From JBBRWV01 sp038248985 (lineage in GTDB: Bacteria; Planctomycetota; Phycisphaerae; WQYP01): 25,375 bases of DNA. The notes beneath the pieces are model-generated. The model made no database searches and had not been told where the DNA came from. It saw only the letters and a program-made list of their open reading frames with translations. The position numbers and the translations under genes were made by a program. The DNA is taken from the NCBI GenBank assembly GCA_038248985.1, contig JBBRWV010000044.1, positions 1 through 25,375 on the forward strand. Direction: 5' to 3'. Shown here in pieces: positions 5,570-14,092 of the stretch (positions are counted from its first letter, which is position 1; each line of letters begins with the position of its first letter).

Positions 5570-8500
5570 ATGGCCGGAAGGATTTGGCCTTTCCTGCTCT
5601 TACTGTTCTGCTTCCTTGTGCCGGGGCGCGCCGAGGCGGAGACGGTTACGCCGTTGCAGGTTCGCACGGAGGCGATCGTCGCCCAGCAGACGGATCGTGC
5701 GGCGGGCACGGCCGGGGCGCAGCGATCCGCGGAGTATCTGGCGAGTGAACTGCAACGCATCACCGGCGAGAAGGTGTATCGGCAGCGCTTTGCGCTGGTG
5801 GTGCCGGTCGTTGAAAAATGCGTGGCGTCAGCCGTGAGGGGTGGGGGGGTGAAGGGCGGGGTGGCGGAGCCGGAGGTATTGACGGAAATTCCGCTGGCAC
5901 CGCTGCTGCCGAGTTCGAGTCAACTGGCGGCGCTCGCGGGGGAGTATCGCGATCTGCCGGCTGTGTATATCGGTGCCGGGCGATTGCAGGACCTGGCGGG
6001 CCAGACGCTGGCGAATCATTTGGTCGTTCTGGAAATTTCTTCCGATCCGATCGCGTGGCAGACAGCGGCGGCGCTGGGCGCTCGCGGCATCATTTTCGTG
6101 GGCGGCCCCGACACCCGCATCCGATCTTTTCTCGACAAGGCGGCCCGCGTGCCCGTCAGTGTTCCGCGATTTTATTGCGATGATCCTTCTATCATGGCTT
6201 CGCTCCGCAAGGGTTCCATCACGCGTATCCGTTTTGATCTGTCCGTTCGGTGGCAGGAAAAGCAGGTGGAGAATCTGCTGTGTCTGATTCCGGGGCGGCA
6301 GCAAACTGCTGACTTGGCGCATGTTGTGGACAAGCGCTGGTTTGAGCAACTGGTGGTTGTCCAGGCGCGATACGATGCGAGTTCGCAGGTGCTGACGCAG
6401 GCGCCGGGGGCGACCCAGGCGCTCAATGCGGCCGCGGCGCTGGCGCTGGCGGAGTCGCTCGCGGCGGCACCGGATCGCACATCCACGCTGATCGTTTTGA
6501 CCGCGGGCGATGAGTGGAACAATCGCGGCACGCGTACGCTTTACGAACTCTTGGGGCGTCATTACGGCAATCCCGCACGTTATGACGAGGAACTGCCCAA
6601 GCACATTCTCGCGGCGGAGAAATCGCTGCAGGATGCCGGCACGATTGTGGATGCGTTGGGGCAACTCGCAGATCCCGCAGCGACGATCGCGGTGCTCCGG
6701 AACCCGCTGATCAGCCAGGCGCTGGGCGATCAACTGCGGCGGGAAGGTTCGGCGTTGGAAGGCCGCCTGCAAAAGGCGCGGCTGCAGGAATGGGCGGTGA
6801 ATTCGTCGGTGCCCAGCGCGGCGCGGGTGAGCCTCGAAGCCGCAAAGGATCTGCACACATCCGTTCTGTCGGCTCTGGAAAAGCAGCTTTCATTTTCGTC
6901 TGAGCAGCAGGCGATTCTTGCGACCGCCGCCGGTGCGGTGCGTCCGCTGTGGCTGACGGAGCAAATGCGGCGCGGGCAAGCGCTGAAGAACTTGCGTGAC
7001 TGGTTGGAGATTCGCCGTGCCGTGGGAGCATCGGCGCGCTACCCCAAGGTGCATTTGACGCTGGCGTTTGCTGCGGGCGGAAAGCAGTTCGGATTTTTCG
7101 CACGCAGTCATTATTCGAACACGATGAACCAGAGCGGGCGCATGGCGCCGGTGGCGAAAGATTTTGGGCGGTATGGGGAATTCTTGGCCGAGGCGGCGCG
7201 CGGGGAGGGCCGCGCGGGCAGCACGTTTCTGCCGGACAGCATGGGTAATCGGTACACGCTCGATTCTTATTTCACCGTGCCGATTGCCTTTTCTTCGGAT
7301 GGAGCGATTCTGCACGGGCAGCCCGCTGGCGCGTTTGCCACCGTGCAGGATCCCAGCGGTGTGCAGGATACGCCCGCAGATACTGTTGCGCGGCTGAATT
7401 ATCCCCATGTGCAGCAGCAACTTGTGGACCTGACACGCCTGCTGTTGGGGCATGACGCCCATCCCGGAGCGCTGACAGACCCGCAATTTCAGCCCCGGGT
7501 TGAACTTCAGCGCAACGCATTTGACCAGGGCGTAACGCTGCTGGAACGCACGCTGGGCGAATCGGTTCCGTCGCTGGGCGCTCCGGGCATTCTCCTCGGG
7601 GGAGAGCCGGAATATTGGAACAGCCCGCTCGGCGGCGGCCTAATGGGGACGCGCCGCATGGAGTGGTACATCACGAACGTCGACGGCACCGCCACTTTCA
7701 AATCGTGCTCGCCGGCATTTCGCATTCGCATGGAGGCGTGCGATTTTGATGCGGAAGGTTTGCCGGTTCGTGTGCTGGCGATGAATCAGGCCGACACCAA
7801 TGGGATGGCCTGGTTTTTCACGCCGGGCGCCGGGCCGCAGCTGGCGTTGCTGTTTGATTGTCAGCGGTTGGATGCGTTTGGCCTTTTTGATCCGCGGTAC
7901 CTGGAGCATCTCGACAAGATCGAGGTGCTCGATGCGCAGCGTCATGACAAAGCACGCTATACGTCGATTTTGGCGCGCGATGGCATGGCGTCGGTCTTCA
8001 TGCCGCGCGGCATCCGGTGGCAACTGTTGATCGCCAAAGGGGCGGTGGGCAACCGCATGTTGCTGCTGAATTCCGACGCGGCGCATCACGAAGGCCGCGG
8101 ATTTGCCACGACCGATCTTGCGGAGATCGGCCCGCTGGCCTATCGCAATGCGCTGGATCTTTCGGCGCTCAATCAGCATCGTCAGGCCGAGTTGGAAAAG
8201 TTTGGCATTTCCAGCGACCTGCTCAAAGACCTGCAAAGACGTTCCGCGTCGGCCATGCAAATGGCCGCGGCCGCGCGCGAAGAGCGCGATTATCTGCAAT
8301 GGTTCGGCGCCACCAACTCGGCGTGGTCGCTGCAGGCGCAGATCTATCAAAACCTGATCGATACTTCCAACGGCATCATCAAAGGTGTCATTTTTTTGCT
8401 GCTCGGAATCTTGCCATTTTCGTATTTCCTCGAACGTCTTTTGATCGCCAGCACCAATGTGTACCGGCAGATTATGGGCTTTGCCGGCATCTTTGTGGTC

Positions 8501-10537
8501 ATGACCGGGTTGCTCTGGTTTCATCCGGCATTTCGCATCAGCTCCGCCCCGCTGATGATTTTGCTGGCGTTTCTCATCCTCATGCTTTCGATTCTGGTCA
8601 TCTATATCCTGTTTGGAAAATTTGAAGAGGAGCTGGCCCGGCTGCGCGGGCAGAGTGCCGCTTCGCACTCGGCCAGCTTGCGCCGCGGCGCGGTGCTGGG
8701 GGCGGCGATTCAACTGGGTTTATCCAACATGCGGCGGCGGGGCACGCGTACTGCGCTTACGCTCACTACGCTGGTGCTGCTGACGTTCACCATGCTCTGT
8801 TTCACCAGCGTGCATGAATCCGTGCAATTGACGCCGCGCCTCGTGCCGAACGCGCTGCCGGATTCGCCACCGGGCATCATGCTGCGCTTGCGCGACTGGC
8901 GGCCGCTGCCGTTGCCGGCGCGGCAACTCGCCGCGCAGCTTGCAAATTCGGGCGGCGATCCAACCGGCGACGCCCGCCAGACTGAACCTGCGACGCAAGC
9001 GGCAGGCGCGCATTCGATGCTCGCGGAGCGCTGGTGGTTTTCTTCCGACAATCCGGAGCAGCCGTGGTTCGTGCCGGTGCGTCCGGTGAGTGGCGACGGC
9101 GCTTCCGCACCAACCGGACGGGCCTTTTTCGCGTCGGGTCTCATTGGGTTGGAGGCGACGGAAGCCGCATTTCATACGGTGCCGCTCGAGCGCCTGTTTC
9201 CGGGCTTCGCGCAGCTCGCAGCCAATCCCTCTATCTGCTGGCTGCCCGCATCCCTTCGTGATTCCACCGGCCTCGCCCCAGGTGACAGCGTCGAAATTCT
9301 GGGCAACCGGCTCACCCTTGCCGGCTTCTTTGACGAGCAGGAATTTCAAAAACTGCGCACCCTCACCGGCGATGAATTCACGCCGATCGATCCCACCGGG
9401 GCGGTCGGCACGTCGAGCACCACGGCCGGCACGTTGCCTGAAGACATCGCTGCCACGCCGGAAGCCACGTATCGCTTTCTGAGCCCCGGCACCGTCGTGA
9501 TCGTGCCGGCGGAGCTCACGCGGCGCATCGGCGGCCGTTTGAGCAGCATCATGATCCGCCCCGCCGGTGCCACGCCCGACAACATCCTTTCGCTGGCGGA
9601 GGATTTCTCACGCCGCTCCATCTTCACCGTCTACGTCGCCGACGGCACCGCCGTGCGTTCGCTGAACGCGATTGAATCCATGCGGCCGCAGGATCTTGAC
9701 GCCATCCTTATTCCCATGCTGATCGCGGGCGTGATCGTGCTTAACACGATGCTCGGCGCGGTGGCGGAGCGCACCAAGGAAATCCATGTGTATACGTCGG
9801 TGGGGCTGGCCCCGGCGCATGTCGGGATGCTTTTCCTGGCGGAAGCCGCGGCACTGGGCACACTCGGCGTCGTCTTCGGTTACGTCTTTGGGCAGGGCCT
9901 CGCCACGATTCTCAGCGCCACCGGGCTGATGTCCGGAGTCGATCTCAATTACTCATCCATGGCGGCGGTGCTGACGATGGGCCTCATCCTGCTGCTGGTC
10001 ATGGCCTCGAGCTTGTGGCCGGCGTACTCGGCCACCCGCGTCGCCGCGCCCTCGCTGAATCGCCACTGGAAACTTCCCGCGCCGCAGGGCGATGTCTTGC
10101 GCGTCGACCTGCCCTTCACCGTCAACGCCACCGCGGCCCGGGGCGTGTGCGGCTTTCTGCATGAGTTTCTGCATACAACATCGCTGGCCGGCACGGGGCG
10201 TTTCACGGCCGATCAAATCGAGGTTTCGCTGGATTCGGTCAATGGAGCGCCCATTCGCACGCTCACCTGCCGCGTCTGGCTGGCCCCGTATGACCTGGGC
10301 GTGATGCAAAACTTCTCGCTGACGATCCACCCGACGGATGCGAAAAACGTGCTGGAGGTGCGGCTCCAGCTCACGCGGCAGGCCGGAAATCCGGCCACCT
10401 GGCACCGTCTCAACCGGGTCTTCCTCATCGAAATTCGCAAACAATTCCTGCTCTGGCGGGCCCTTTCGCCGGCGCATATCCAGCTTTATCTCGATAAATC
10501 CACGGCCCTTTTTGCCGGCCCCGTCGCGGCCGCCTAA
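5570..10537 (+). CDS. Giant FtsX/MacB-type ABC permease fused to an inactive M28-peptidase-like region
   Basis: This 1,655-residue protein begins with a clear signal peptide (MAGRIWPFLLLLFCFLV...AEA). Residues 25-330 resemble an M28 aminopeptidase with inserted PA-type domain, but the metal site looks lost: the usual HYD is RYD (267-269), the GANDN region reads GATQALN (from 280), and EExG is DEWN (314-317). A long extracytoplasmic region of unknown fold follows to about 930. Three membrane segments come next (about 937-962, 967-984, 991-1017). The FtsX-type core then starts with NMRRRGTRTALT, with a segment at 1061-1080, an extracytoplasmic loop, and three segments at about 1380-1400, 1420-1440 and 1462-1484. 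A further 170-residue beta-rich tail ends the protein. No ATPase gene is adjacent. ATG 5501 is an in-frame alternative. It is likely a lipoprotein- or envelope-related transporter; the substrate is unknown. Confidence 0.85.
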   Translation: MAGRIWPFLLLLFCFLVPGRAEAETVTPLQVRTEAIVAQQTDRAAGTAGAQRSAEYLASELQRITGEKVYRQRFALVVPVVEKCVASAVRGGGVKGGVAEPEVLTEIPLAPLLPSSSQLAALAGEYRDLPAVYIGAGRLQDLAGQTLANHLVVLEISSDPIAWQTAAALGARGIIFVGGPDTRIRSFLDKAARVPVSVPRFYCDDPSIMASLRKGSITRIRFDLSVRWQEKQVENLLCLIPGRQQTADLAHVVDKRWFEQLVVVQARYDASSQVLTQAPGATQALNAAAALALAESLAAAPDRTSTLIVLTAGDEWNNRGTRTLYELLGRHYGNPARYDEELPKHILAAEKSLQDAGTIVDALGQLADPAATIAVLRNPLISQALGDQLRREGSALEGRLQKARLQEWAVNSSVPSAARVSLEAAKDLHTSVLSALEKQLSFSSEQQAILATAAGAVRPLWLTEQMRRGQALKNLRDWLEIRRAVGASARYPKVHLTLAFAAGGKQFGFFARSHYSNTMNQSGRMAPVAKDFGRYGEFLAEAARGEGRAGSTFLPDSMGNRYTLDSYFTVPIAFSSDGAILHGQPAGAFATVQDPSGVQDTPADTVARLNYPHVQQQLVDLTRLLLGHDAHPGALTDPQFQPRVELQRNAFDQGVTLLERTLGESVPSLGAPGILLGGEPEYWNSPLGGGLMGTRRMEWYITNVDGTATFKSCSPAFRIRMEACDFDAEGLPVRVLAMNQADTNGMAWFFTPGAGPQLALLFDCQRLDAFGLFDPRYLEHLDKIEVLDAQRHDKARYTSILARDGMASVFMPRGIRWQLLIAKGAVGNRMLLLNSDAAHHEGRGFATTDLAEIGPLAYRNALDLSALNQHRQAELEKFGISSDLLKDLQRRSASAMQMAAAAREERDYLQWFGATNSAWSLQAQIYQNLIDTSNGIIKGVIFLLLGILPFSYFLERLLIASTNVYRQIMGFAGIFVVMTGLLWFHPAFRISSAPLMILLAFLILMLSILVIYILFGKFEEELARLRGQSAASHSASLRRGAVLGAAIQLGLSNMRRRGTRTALTLTTLVLLTFTMLCFTSVHESVQLTPRLVPNALPDSPPGIMLRLRDWRPLPLPARQLAAQLANSGGDPTGDARQTEPATQAAGAHSMLAERWWFSSDNPEQPWFVPVRPVSGDGASAPTGRAFFASGLIGLEATEAAFHTVPLERLFPGFAQLAANPSICWLPASLRDSTGLAPGDSVEILGNRLTLAGFFDEQEFQKLRTLTGDEFTPIDPTGAVGTSSTTAGTLPEDIAATPEATYRFLSPGTVVIVPAELTRRIGGRLSSIMIRPAGATPDNILSLAEDFSRRSIFTVYVADGTAVRSLNAIESMRPQDLDAILIPMLIAGVIVLNTMLGAVAERTKEIHVYTSVGLAPAHVGMLFLAEAAALGTLGVVFGYVFGQGLATILSATGLMSGVDLNYSSMAAVLTMGLILLLVMASSLWPAYSATRVAAPSLNRHWKLPAPQGDVLRVDLPFTVNATAARGVCGFLHEFLHTTSLAGTGRFTADQIEVSLDSVNGAPIRTLTCRVWLAPYDLGVMQNFSLTIHPTDAKNVLEVRLQLTRQAGNPATWHRLNRVFLIEIRKQFLLWRALSPAHIQLYLDKSTALFAGPVAAA

Positions 10538-10641
10538 CCGGGGCCCGCCCCGATTCTCAAAGGTGCGCCTATTTCGCCGTTGCTACAAGCCGCCAATTGT
10601 CGATATCCTTAGGTAAGTGTGTACTTTCTGAAAGCGCCCCG

Positions 10642-11283
10642 ATGTCCGAAACGTCAACCCTACTCTTTCGCTTCACCTGCCCCTTCTGCCGCAAGGTGCT
10701 CAAGGCACCCATGGAATGGTCGGGCAAGCGCGGCACATGCCCGGGCTGCCAGCGCTCGGTGGACTTTCCCGAGGTGCGCTCCGGCAAGTCACGCACGGTG
10801 GAGCAGCTCCTCAAACTGGTCAGCGACAATGACAATTTCACCTGCGATGAAAACGAAGCCGATCAACTCGCCATGATGCTTTCGCTGGGCACCTGTGATG
10901 ACTACCAGAAGGCGGTGCGTCTGCTGGCCGATCGCGAGCTTTCGGTTCGGCAATGGCGGCGCGTTCTCAATTCCGCCGCAGCCCGCGAGAACATGCGGCT
11001 GCACATCGAAGAGCAACTCGACAAACTGGCGGTCATCGCCGATGACGATGACGATCCCGCCGCCCTGGTCGTCGCTGCCGACGCCACCAATCCCAACGCC
11101 TGGAAAATCATGGCCCGCTTCCTCTATTACCTGCGCCACGGCACCTGTGCCAATTGCAAGGAAGACATCACCGGCATGAGTTGTCTCTATCTCGGCTGGG
11201 CCACCTTTACCGAAGCCCGGCTCATCCAGCCTGAACGCGCCGCCAACTGGGAAAAAATCTTCAAGCACCATCTGGGGCTATAA
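10642..11283 (+). CDS. Zinc-ribbon hypothetical protein
   Basis: This 213-residue soluble protein opens with a four-cysteine ribbon (CPFC at 13-16, CPGC at 33-36), spaced as in the small planctomycete ribbons often found on regulatory or kinase proteins. A helical middle region follows, with an acidic run (ADDDDDP, about 133-139). A second cysteine cluster lies near the end (C169, C172, C181 in GTCANCKEDITGMSC). Two metal sites are therefore possible. I do not recognise the rest. The frame extends to a TTG at 10597, but ATG 10642 places the ribbon in the usual position close to the N-terminus. The next gene starts 56 bases later and also carries a ribbon, so the two may act together. Confidence 0.75.
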   Translation: MSETSTLLFRFTCPFCRKVLKAPMEWSGKRGTCPGCQRSVDFPEVRSGKSRTVEQLLKLVSDNDNFTCDENEADQLAMMLSLGTCDDYQKAVRLLADRELSVRQWRRVLNSAAARENMRLHIEEQLDKLAVIADDDDDPAALVVAADATNPNAWKIMARFLYYLRHGTCANCKEDITGMSCLYLGWATFTEARLIQPERAANWEKIFKHHLGL

Positions 11284-11339
11284 TTATGCATGCGCCGCCA
11301 CCTTCGGCCGCATAGTCGTTCGCACGAGTGAGACCTCCC

Positions 11340-12338
11340 ATGACGACCACTCCGCAGCCGCGCTGCCCCAACTGCCACGCCGCCGTGCCCCTCGGTAAAA
11401 CCCAGTGCATCTGCGGTTTGGACGTCAGCAAATTCAACGTTTTTGCCCGCGCCAAAAAAGCCGCCCTGCAAAAAGGGCTTCGCACCAAGATGGAAGCTGC
11501 GCCGCCTCCCTGGTGGAAGGATTCCACGCTCGTCAAAACGGCGGTTGCGTTGGGCGTGGTTCTGCTGATCGTGGCGGGTGTCATGGCTTGGCGCGGTTCG
11601 CGTCCGGAGCCTTGGGAGGCATTTCCCACCGCGCGCGAAGAAGTCGTCAAGCAGTTAATGACCCATCTCCATGCCGATAACGATAAGTCGCTCCGCGCCG
11701 CTTACCTGCTCGTGGCCGATGAAGACAAGAAAAATATCAACGATGACGGCAAGTACCGCCAGCTTTTTCACGAGGTCAATAAATACCTCGCCGGTGAGTT
11801 TGGCGATGACTGGATCAAGCACACGACGATCACGCCCGATCCGGCCGACGCCGACCGTTTCATCGTGAAGGTGGCGCTCGAAACGCTCCATGTGCGAACC
11901 TCGGAAGAATCACCCAAGAACGCTCCCGCGGCCAAGGGCAAGCATTTTGCGTATCGCAGCATTGAAGAGTTCGACCTCCACGAAGCGGCGAACATGCAGA
12001 AAATGGCGGGCATCGGCGGCGTGCTCAAAGGACTCGGCGCGAGCGGGTCGGCCAATCAGTTGAATCAAATCATCGGTGCCGGCGCGCATTCCAACCGCGA
12101 AACGCTCATGCAGACCAAACGCCGCCTCCTCCCCATCCTGCGCAATCCGCGCGGCGAAGCGGTCAAACGCTGCGTCTATCAAACGTGGCGCATCCGCAAC
12201 GACCCGGTCGTGCACAACCGCCTGCAGGCCATCGTCGACGACGGGCGCTATGCCGGCGACGTGCAGGATGCCGCCAAATCCATTCTGGATGGGTCTGTCA
12301 CCGAAGAGGAACTGGCTGCCGTGGGAGTGGAAAAATAG
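11340..12338 (+). CDS. Membrane-anchored hypothetical protein with N-terminal zinc ribbon
   Basis: The 332-residue protein has a short metal ribbon (C9, C12, C23, C25: CPNC...CIC) and a basic stretch. A single membrane helix follows at about 64-84 (LVKTAVALGVVLLIVAGVMAW). The ribbon should be cytoplasmic and the 245-residue C-terminal part outside. The outer part is charged and helical, with no domain I can name; it includes a Gly-rich hinge (GIGGVLKGLGASG). I chose ATG 11340; an in-frame GTG lies at 11328. A TATAAT at 11279-11284, overlapping the stop of the previous gene, could provide an internal promoter. The stop is three bases from that of the convergent phospholipase D-like gene, with no terminator between them. 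Confidence 0.72.
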   Translation: MTTTPQPRCPNCHAAVPLGKTQCICGLDVSKFNVFARAKKAALQKGLRTKMEAAPPPWWKDSTLVKTAVALGVVLLIVAGVMAWRGSRPEPWEAFPTAREEVVKQLMTHLHADNDKSLRAAYLLVADEDKKNINDDGKYRQLFHEVNKYLAGEFGDDWIKHTTITPDPADADRFIVKVALETLHVRTSEESPKNAPAAKGKHFAYRSIEEFDLHEAANMQKMAGIGGVLKGLGASGSANQLNQIIGAGAHSNRETLMQTKRRLLPILRNPRGEAVKRCVYQTWRIRNDPVVHNRLQAIVDDGRYAGDVQDAAKSILDGSVTEEELAAVGVEK

Positions 12339-12341
12339 CCT

Positions 12342-12944
12342 TCACAGCCGCGGCTCTTCCAGCGGCACCGGGCACACATCCTTGCGTTTGCAGTGCTTGC
12401 ACCGCTCCCCCTCCCACAACGCATTGAACTGCACCAGCACCGGTTCGATCAGCGCGGCCGATTCCGTCCACACGCCCATTTCAAAATTCCTTCGCCCGTC
12501 TCCCTTGGCGCCCAGCCCCGCGCCCGTGAGATTCGCCGAGCCCAGATACATCGCCCGCGCGTCGATCACCACCGCCTTGGAATGCAGCCGTGGGCAGCGT
12601 CGAATCGTCAAATTCGTCGGCAGCTCCTTGCGCAGCTCCATTAGCGCCGCCCCCGAAGGCGTGCCGGCGTGCATGATGCGAATCTCGACACCGCGCTCCG
12701 CCAAACGGCGAAAAATTTTCACGATCGACTCGGCCCCGCGCCCCCGTCCCTTCGGCACCAGCATCGCCTTGAAATCTGCGGTCAAAATATCCAGGCTCAC
12801 GCTCGCCCGCATGATCCCCGCCTTCACAATTTTCTGAAAATGCTCCCCGTTCACCACCAGTTCGCACTCGCCCCGTGGCGGCGCCATCGCCCCGCCCAGC
12901 ACGTGCAACTCAAACTCGGTCAATCGCGGCGATTCAGTCTTCAT
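12342..12944 (-). CDS. Single-HKD phospholipase D-like protein with C-terminal cysteine cluster
   Basis: The 200-residue protein carries one complete HKD motif: His121-x-Lys123, Asp128, then GSAN (135-138), with the NLTG continuation typical of the superfamily. Family members act on phosphodiesters (phospholipids or nucleic acids). With one motif, activity would need a homodimer, as in Nuc-type enzymes. A C-terminal C-x2-C-x5-C group (C182, C185, C191; CKHCKRKDVC) may bind metal and is not a standard part of the fold. No signal peptide is present, which argues for a cytoplasmic role, for example on nucleic acid. ATG 12944 is the natural start; the much longer upstream frame is antisense to the prenyltransferase gene. 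It is divergent from that gene, with 57 bases between the starts. Confidence 0.82.
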   Translation of the reverse strand: MKTESPRLTEFELHVLGGAMAPPRGECELVVNGEHFQKIVKAGIMRASVSLDILTADFKAMLVPKGRGRGAESIVKIFRRLAERGVEIRIMHAGTPSGAALMELRKELPTNLTIRRCPRLHSKAVVIDARAMYLGSANLTGAGLGAKGDGRRNFEMGVWTESAALIEPVLVQFNALWEGERCKHCKRKDVCPVPLEEPRL

Positions 12945-12988
12945 CCTCCATTTATCGGCTGAACACTCCGCCCATCCCCAGCAGCGTG

Positions 12989-12994
12989 TACAAT
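12989..12994 (+). promoter_or_regulatory. Candidate -10 box for a leaderless ubiA-type gene
   Basis: TACAAT ends seven bases before the ATG at 13002, placing the predicted transcription start at the initiation codon. No clear -35 partner is visible and no ribosome-binding site precedes the ATG. This matches the arrangement seen before the genes at 908 and 4494. Confidence 0.3.
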
Positions 12995-13001
12995 CCCCGG
13001 C

Positions 13002-14024
13002 ATGTTTCGCCTGCTGGCCTTGCTGCAATTGACCCGCTTTGCCCTCGCCTTCACCGCTATTGCGGATGCGTGGGCCATCCTGCTTTTGCGCGCGCCCACC
13101 ACCGCCCCGCCGCCCATGTGGGTGCTCATCATTCAGATGATCGTCACCGGTGTCGTTTCCTTCGGCCTCTACGGCTTCGGCATGACCCTCAATGATCTCC
13201 TCGACGCCCGCCGCGATCGCGTGTTCGCTCCCCGCCGGCCCATTCCCTCCGGACGCATCCGCATTCGCTCGGCGATCATCATCGCCCTGCTCCTGCTCAT
13301 GCTTTCCCTCTTCGCTTCGGCCGCCCTCACCCCGATCCACGTCGCCCTTACTGAAAATCCCCGGTGGAAAGACTTCGTCCCCTGGTCCTTCATTTTCTCC
13401 TTCGCCACCGCCATGCTCATTGTCTTCTACGATGCCACCAGCAAATACCTCGGCGGCCTCGGCCTCGTCACCCTCGGCGCCATCCGCGCCCTGCATTGCC
13501 TCATCGGCAACCCGCGCACCGGCCTGATTGTCCTGTGCATGTTCCTGTTGACCCACGTCATCGTCATCAGCACGATCGCCTACAAACTCGAAAACAAACG
13601 CCCGCGCCTGCGCACCTGGGATTACGTCATCATCGCCTTGGGCTTACTGCTCGGCAATTTGATGGCCGTCATTTACATGCTCTGGCGCGGCGTCATCGAT
13701 CCATCACTCCTCGGCATGGTGGCCGCGCCCGCCATCGCCATGCTTGTTTACGCGATCTGGGCCGTCCAGATTCTGCGCAATCCGAAACACGCGCCGCGCC
13801 AAAAAGGGGAACGCCTCATGCTGCTGGGGCTCTTTTGGCTCTTCGTGTACGACGCCAGCATGCTCCTCGGCAATGGCCAATATCTCGCGGGCATCGCCAT
13901 CACCCTGCTCCTTCTGTGCGCCATTGTCAGCTTCTTTGGCTTGCGCTGGATCAGCCGCACAATGGGCCAGCCCAAGCTCGGCTACCGCACGGAGCGCGAA
14001 GAGAAAGTCACCACCGCGCGGTAA
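13002..14024 (+). CDS. UbiA-family prenyltransferase
   Basis: UbiA enzymes are integral membrane proteins that attach a polyprenyl chain to an aromatic ring or another acceptor. This 340-residue protein has about eight to nine hydrophobic helices. The first aspartate motif is intact (N64-D65-x2-D68-x3-D72, NDLLDARRD), followed by the familiar RPIPSG. The second motif is less typical: YDATSK at 143-148 keeps Asp144 and Lys148 but lacks the full DxxxD. The acceptor cannot be told; menaquinone, heme or another lipid pathway are all possible, and none of their partner genes is adjacent. The SDR gene 68 bases downstream and the secreted protein after it lie in the same direction and may form an operon. 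Confidence 0.88.
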   Translation: MFRLLALLQLTRFALAFTAIADAWAILLLRAPTTAPPPMWVLIIQMIVTGVVSFGLYGFGMTLNDLLDARRDRVFAPRRPIPSGRIRIRSAIIIALLLLMLSLFASAALTPIHVALTENPRWKDFVPWSFIFSFATAMLIVFYDATSKYLGGLGLVTLGAIRALHCLIGNPRTGLIVLCMFLLTHVIVISTIAYKLENKRPRLRTWDYVIIALGLLLGNLMAVIYMLWRGVIDPSLLGMVAAPAIAMLVYAIWAVQILRNPKHAPRQKGERLMLLGLFWLFVYDASMLLGNGQYLAGIAITLLLLCAIVSFFGLRWISRTMGQPKLGYRTEREEKVTTAR

Positions 14025-14092
14025 TGCCGCCCACCATTCGCCGTTATCTAGATGTACGAGTTATTGACTGAACAAATTTGGAGGTACCACTC

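Noticed and set aside
10538..10552. CGGGGC-CC-GCCCCG palindrome after the permease stop, considered as a terminator.
   Set aside because: No T-run on either strand and a two-base nominal loop.
10563..10590. Possible dif site: GGTGCGCCTAT resembles the E. coli XerC arm (9 of 11) in the spacer after the permease gene.
   Set aside because: The XerD half, normally the better conserved arm (TTATGTTAAAT), matches at only about 4 of 11 positions. GC-rich chance similarity explains the left half.
12945..13556. Upstream extension of the phospholipase D-like frame by about 200 codons.
   Set aside because: It is antisense to the prenyltransferase gene and Glu/Gly-rich in the manner of shadow frames; ATG 12944 starts right at the conserved part.
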